DNA from: Lucifuga dentata
Lineage: Eukaryota; Chordata; Actinopteri; Ophidiiformes; Bythitidae
Direction: 5' to 3'
NCBI GenBank assembly: GCA_014773175.1
Contig: VXCM01002062.1
Location: 1 to 64,000 of the forward strand
DNA length: 64,000 bases
The translations under genes and the position numbers were made by a program. Positions 58,995 to 64,000 of the stretch are shown here, piece by piece. Each line of letters begins with the position of its first letter. The stretch's first letter is position 1. The notes beneath the pieces are model-generated. The model worked only from the letters and a program-made list of their open reading frames with translations, had not been told where the DNA came from and did not search any database.

Positions 58995-59207
58995 TTGCAC
59001 TGTTTCACTGTCAACCTTTCTTTTCTTTGTATCGGCTAGTTTGAAGCATTCCATGTTTTCCACCCTTTTAAACATCCGATCTACAGCAAACGTGTTAAAT
59101 GCTACTAATTTCAGGTGAACAAAGTCAGAAAGAGGATCGTCCTTGTCAGGTTGCATTGCGATCTTTGTGGAAATCGTATTGTGGTCCAGATATGGAACAG
59201 AGTCCAC
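58995..59207 (-). other. open frame interrupted by a MITE, unidentified
   Basis: A minus-strand frame is open for 71 codons from an ATG at 59207 to the edge of the MITE, then runs 16 codons into it. The composition is mixed and hydrophilic (FKLADTKKRKVDSETVQL near its end), unlike nearby chance frames. I do not recognise a family. Possible fossil exon or transposon ORF, or chance. Confidence 0.2.
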
Positions 59208-59209
59208 CT

Positions 59210-60910
59210 GTCGAGTATGTTGATGTGACAGTACAAACCGATGGGCAAATGAGCTGCAATGGCAGTTATGCTAAAAATAAAAGAAACACATTTCATGTTA
59301 AAGTTTGCTAATCCTGTATCTGTTGGTCATCTGCTAATAGAAGGTGCTTGAATTGCTGTATGCCAGTCATTCAGATAATCATAAATGTGAATGAATATTG
59401 ACTGCCACAGCAATGTTAAGGTGGTACTGTAGATGTATCCTCAGTTATATCTTTTAAGGTGGTAATTGCACTGTGCATGAGTCATAAATGGCCATAAGGA
59501 CTTTGTGTCTGTGGAATGGGGAGAGGATATATTAATGTCTGGAATTGTGGGTTGGCCTGTGGTAATCTTAGATGCTTTATTTCTGTGGGGCTCCAAGGCC
59601 TTTGACGTCATGAAGCATTTTTCTATATATACTGTAAGTACATTACACGTGCATATCCAGACACAAACACCCACATCAACACCTGGTCTGTACGTACTTA
59701 GATTATAATAAGATTTTTAGCTGAAACCTCAGTACAACCCCGTACATGTCATTGCTGCATTTCACAGATGGTACACCGCAGTATTTCCCACAATACGGTG
59801 GAGAATACCTGCCAGCAGATTCTCTCCGGACAGAAATAAGCAGAACTCTCTTTGGATTGCTTTGCAACTTCATTTCATTGCATTCGTATCTGGAAAAAAA
59901 AAAAAAAAAAAAACTCACAGAAGGAGCCTTTCTTATTTCTCCCTTTGTTCTCCTACACACATTTTTGAGACTCTTGATCATCGTCGCTACAGAAATTGTG
60001 CCACATCTTTTTGTAAGGGTAAATTATATACGTTAAGGGTTTGATTCCAGTCCTTAGTACATATCAGACATGAAACAAGACATCTACTAATGCTGAAATG
60101 TCCCATGAGGTGACACCGACATGTGGTGTGAGGGATCTTGAAAGTCTTTGGAGTTTTACTGCGAAGCATAAAAAGAAAGATTTACATTCACAGTGCTTTG
60201 GGAAAGATATGGATTTAATAAATGTGATGTCTCCTTTCTGACGCATTCTATGCACCTCTCTTTATGCATATACATTTGAGGGAGGACTGCACAACTCAAT
60301 GAAGGACACAATCACTATAGCTGACTGCATTATCCGATGGATTTAGTAATGTTCAAACTGAAACGGCGTGGAGAATTATCTCTGATTATAATATTATTAT
60401 GTTCTTAAAAATTAAGATTTTGCTGGGGGGGGNGGGAAATACACGTGAATTTGCCTTTATTCTACATGACTCTCAAAGAAAGCAGACAGAGAAAAGCAGT
60501 CACAGTATCTATGGAGCTGTATTCATTTTGTTAACTAAAAAGAAATAAATAAATGGAAAATAGATAATTAGGAGATACATAGTAAGAAAAAATGGGCATA
60601 ATAACATAAATAAATTAATTAAGATATTAATTAAGGTACATTAATAAGGTATTTTTTTTAAAAGCTGCAAAAGAGTTTAGGTATACTGTTCAGAAAACAT
60701 TAATGGCCCATTTTACATATTGCTATCAGATGTCATCTCTGTATTCAAATTAATAATGTTACATTAAAAAGCATTATCATTACCTAGATTCTGGTTTCAA
60801 AATGACGGGATTCAGTGGGAAAATTACAAAGCTATTACAGTCTGTGTTTCCTCCTTACTCCATGGAGAAGCTTTAGTAATTTTTGAAATATTTTTATAAC
60901 TAATAATTAT
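59210..60910. other. non-coding, no gene seen
   Basis: Unique AT-rich sequence with an A run at 59895-59913 and G run with an N at 60433. No feature supported. Confidence 0.5.
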
Positions 60911-60914
60911 TTTT

Positions 60915-61165
60915 TAGTGTGGGCTGTCGCCGTCCACAATGAGCGCAGGTCCCTATTTAAAGCAAAGTCCCAATTTCCCACAAATGGGAACAAATGAGGC
61001 ATATTCAAATTTCGGGCAGATTTTATCTCACAAATGCGTTCCTGCTGTATATTGCACACTTGATTAGTCGTGACTGAGGCCCGATCATTTGGCTGCAGTT
61101 GTCTCCTTCTAATGAAACACTAAACAGATCAACACTGTCTTTCCCCTCATCTTCCTACCCTGACC
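60915..61165. promoter_or_regulatory. possible conserved non-coding element
   Basis: Repeat-free block, less AT-rich than its neighbours. It has CCCTATTTAAAG, a short TTCCCA-CAAA-TGGGAA hairpin (60975-60990), 'catattcaaatttcggg' and 'cacacttgattagtcgtgac'. The motif mix is typical of vertebrate developmental enhancers but proves nothing alone. Confidence 0.25.
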
Positions 61166-61222
61166 TATGCACAGTATTATATGTGCATACAGATTATGGT
61201 GTATGATCATTTTAGGCATGTG

Positions 61223-61242
61223 TTTTTTTTTTTTTTTTTTTT
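61223..61242. repeat. poly-T run
   Basis: 20 T in a row. Confidence 0.9.
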
Positions 61243-61244
61243 AG

Positions 61245-62040
61245 GTGGAGTCTAACTGCAGCATGAGTAAATGTATATATTTATAATCTTGTTGCTTCGT
61301 TAAGGAGTATGTACATGGTCATTTCATTTCGTAGTTTGATAATCTCAGACACGCCTACCGAGATCTGCTCAGTTTATAGAATGCACCTGTAGGCAGCACT
61401 GTAAATGCAAATTACCAAGTGCAAACTGAATGTAAGACAGTGCAAGTCCGCCCCGTGCTGTCTTGTGCCTAAATCTGGCGTGAAGGAAAGGCATTTTATT
61501 CCTGATGAGAAGACCAGAGTTGGAAATGACTGCCTTGCATTAAACAATGCAAGTTTGCGGCATTCTGACAAGCTTGGCATTCATAAAAAATGAGAGTGGG
61601 AGCAAAGCAGAATCCTCCCCCTCAGCAGGAGCTGCTATATCTGATGCCTGCACGCACTAAATCATTAATCAATGAGTGGTTCCAATTATGCAGGAGACAG
61701 CCCATTCATTCATACCTTGCCTTCCGTTTCTGGCCCATTTCTACCGCAGAGACATGAAGTGAGGAGACTGTAGAGAGGGAAAAATGGAGAAAGGACATAT
61801 TTAAATATTTCAATACATTTGAATACTAAAAAAAATTTCATAATTAAAATAAAATAAAGCACACGAGTAATGTCATGCTTGGTTATTTATTTATTTTTTT
61901 TAAAGATGCAAGAATAAAAAAGAGAGAAAAAAAAATCATAACCCCGCTGTCAGATTTAACCAAATCCTCAGATAATATACTACATAATCAACTGTCCGTC
62001 AAGGCTGGATATTGTGGGCCCATGTATGATTCCATCCTTA
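61245..62040. other. non-coding, no gene seen
   Basis: Mostly unique. The 61640-61720 stretch ('ctaaatcattaatcaatgagtgg') is rich in homeodomain-type cores. Confidence 0.5.
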
Positions 62041-62059
62041 CACTGATGGTATGAATTTA

Positions 62060-62135
62060 TGGTGCGCGTTGGCGTGCACGCGCCGATCACGCCAGTGTAA
62101 CATGCATCACGGAGGAGAGCTGTGCTGTCGGGAAG
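62060..62135. promoter_or_regulatory. small CpG cluster
   Basis: Seven CpG dinucleotides fall within about 33 bp ('ggtgcgcgttggcg', 'gcacgcgccgatcacgcc') in an otherwise CpG-poor window, followed by a purine-rich 'gcagaggaggagag' tract. Too short for a CpG island; could be part of a promoter or enhancer. Confidence 0.25.
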
Positions 62136-62139
62136 CAGC

Positions 62140-62800
62140 AGAGGAGGAGAGATGAGGAGCAGATGGTGAAGAATTCTCAGGGTTTATTTCAGGAGAGTTC
62201 AGCTTTTACGGCTCATATACTGACTTAATTATGAGATAGAGGAGAGAATGAACCCCTGGAAGAAGGATTTAAAGATACAGGGGAAATCTTCATTAGATCC
62301 AAAAGAAATCCAGAGCCCTGATAAAAATGACTTTCACCTAAAAACCTGCCTAAACTCTTACAATGCATAACATGGATTGGAGGCGATAAAGCACCCAAAG
62401 ACATAATCCCTCTGTCTCACGCTGAATGAATTTCACACAGAGGAAAAAACTGTTAGCGGTGTCTTGGGGGCAGACCTTATCCAACCATGTGCAACTCATC
62501 CAGCATCGAGATCGAAACTCACTATTGCAGCATATCACGCTAATGTGGCTCTGATATGGAGCAAATTGAGTCTAAAGCTTTTGCGAATCGTTGTGCCATC
62601 AGCGAGCATCTACAGTTTAAAAAAGGGATGGGACGTAATCGCATTATGAGTTTCCAGCAGACCTATGCACCTCTCAAATATCTCCTCTATTGTCCCAAAA
62701 CAGAAAAACTGCACCACTTTACATCCAGTTACATCACAGATTCTGTTTGTTGTTACTGCTAAATATCTTCCTGCACACTGATACTGATCAGTACGTCTGC
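62140..62800. other. non-coding, no gene seen
   Basis: Unique sequence, no supported feature. Confidence 0.5.
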
Positions 62801-62808
62801 AGTGATAC

Positions 62809-63198
62809 TTGAAGGACCATGCCAGCTATTTTAAATGTTTGAGCCTCATATATTAACTTTTCATACACGCAACGTTACTGGCGATCATTTCCCAAAGCAC
62901 ACTACTGGAACAATGAATTAATTTTTAATTTTTTTTCCCCTACTTTCCAGGCCACCACTGGTTTCAGTTCATTCTGGTACACTGTTAAAATCAACTTGTT
63001 GATACTTGACATGTTCTTGGGATAAGTAATCCATCATCACGAACAGGACATATATTCAGGTTTTTTTCCGAAGTTATGTAATTTTAGCATTTAAGTGCAA
63101 TAAAAAGCGTGGAGTGATCTGACAATGCTTCCGAGTGGTGCATTCAGAAAATTGAATATATCAGGCTCAAACATGCAAAGTGGCCGGTATGGTCCGAA
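62809..63198. mobile_element. TTAA-type MITE, copy 2 (inverted)
   Basis: The left end TTGAAGGACCATGCCAGC and the right end inverted, TTCGGACCATACCGGCC, match the copy 1 termini. The interior (62949-63118) is the reverse complement of 58712-58905 in copy 1, including 'aatcaacttgttgatac' and 'gggataagtaatccatcat'. The TTAA edges have decayed to TTGA and TTCG. Confidence 0.72.
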
Positions 63199-63224
63199 CA
63201 CCGACTTTTGTCTGTTCTGAAATG

Positions 63225-63270
63225 AAAGAACTATACTGGCAATTTTGAATGTTTAAGCCCAATACAGAAT
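63225..63270. repeat. solo terminus of the same MITE family
   Basis: AAAGAACTATACTGGC, then 'aattttgaatgtttaagccc', matches the family's left terminus. It begins only 26 bp after copy 2 ends. No partner end was found before the window stops. Confidence 0.55.
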
Positions 63271-63274
63271 ATTT

Positions 63275-64000
63275 GATTTTTGTGTACTTTAACCCTGCTA
63301 CACCATTAAATTGTACTTCATTCTGCATCACTTTAGCTGACGGCTTACATTCATATTCTATTATTGTGCATGTAAACATCCTGAGCATTTGCACATTTGT
63401 CATTTTGTGGGTTAATTGACAGAAATTGGAATGTGTCGGTTCTGTCTACTACATTGCACCTCCTATTGATGGAGATAAATATTAACCTGTAGCCTTCAAT
63501 TATAACCCTGATTTATAATTACATACCTAAGCCCCTAATCCTTCCTGCCTTCGGCAGTATACTACAATTTGCATACATGCATTTTTCATGTATGTAAACG
63601 CTGTTCACAAGGGAGAGATTAGATTGGAGAGAGTGAGCGTTGAGGGATTTGTGAACCTGTTTTAATAGCGCAGCATTTGAAAATAGGTCACTAGTGCATT
63701 ACGCCCAAACAGAAATGGGGTTTGACCATTGATAACATATTGTATTCCCCTCAGTTGAGATGTACAAAACAATGTAGTCCATCTATTTGCTGCAGAAGCT
63801 CATTTTTTCCTCCAGCACCCTTCTCAACAGTGCAATGACACTCACAGCAACATGAACGAGCTCTCTATCGCTCTGGGTATTGAAACAGCTGCTCCAATTT
63901 ACACTTTAAACAGTGTAAAACGCTGTAAACATCAAGTTCACAAATAGCCCGTTGTAAAGAAAATCACCATTTTTAGTGGGGAGGGATTTGGGTAGAGGTA
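63275..64000. other. non-coding, no gene seen
   Basis: Unique sequence to the window end with no supported feature. Confidence 0.5.

Overview
This 64 kb window reads as non-coding DNA from a ray-finned (teleost) fish. The evidence is indirect. It is AT-rich by eye and dense in (CA)n, (CT)n and (AAAT)n microsatellites and long poly-A/T runs. It carries repeat families I associate with fish genomes: an L2-type LINE with YADD and APKLWNSLP-type motifs, Tc1/mariner transposase fossils, short hAT-type elements with 8-bp target duplications, tRNA-derived SINE pieces and palindromic MITEs. I found no convincing protein-coding exon, tRNA, rRNA or CRISPR array. The open frames present are short and overlapping, or lie in repeats. 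The window is probably intergenic or deep inside a long intron.

Layout. 1-10 kb: unique sequence, one element built from tandem and inverted ~167-bp units (1695-2262), a SINE trace and a MITE-like inverted repeat. 10-28 kb: microsatellites, a 247-bp hAT-type element (19509-19755), a perfect 36-bp-arm palindrome (19860-19934), a SINE fragment and some blocks that look like conserved non-coding elements. 28-45 kb is the richest in mobile elements: two Tc1/mariner fossils, a 759-bp terminal-inverted-repeat element with partial relatives elsewhere, an element with TATACTC-type ends, two hAT-type insertions with target duplications (37948-38747 and 40916-42165) and a truncated L2-type LINE whose 3' tail runs into a ~195-bp AAT microsatellite. 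45-64 kb: mostly unique sequence and microsatellites, a fourth hAT-type element (55411-55936), and copies of a TTAA-flanked MITE in both orientations at 58.4 and 62.8-63.3 kb.

Assembly quality matters here. I counted 21 isolated single N bases. Five of them sit exactly between two identical copies of 63-67 bp; these look like unmerged contig overlaps and should not be read as biological tandem duplications. Most of the others lie in or beside homopolymers or dinucleotide runs.

I did not find an undescribed biological system. The most useful leads are perfect hairpins that fit template-switch mutation, insertions datable from their target duplications, a LINE-seeded microsatellite, a CCAAT-box cluster next to an hAT element, and a few homeodomain-site-rich or CpG-rich segments worth a conservation test.
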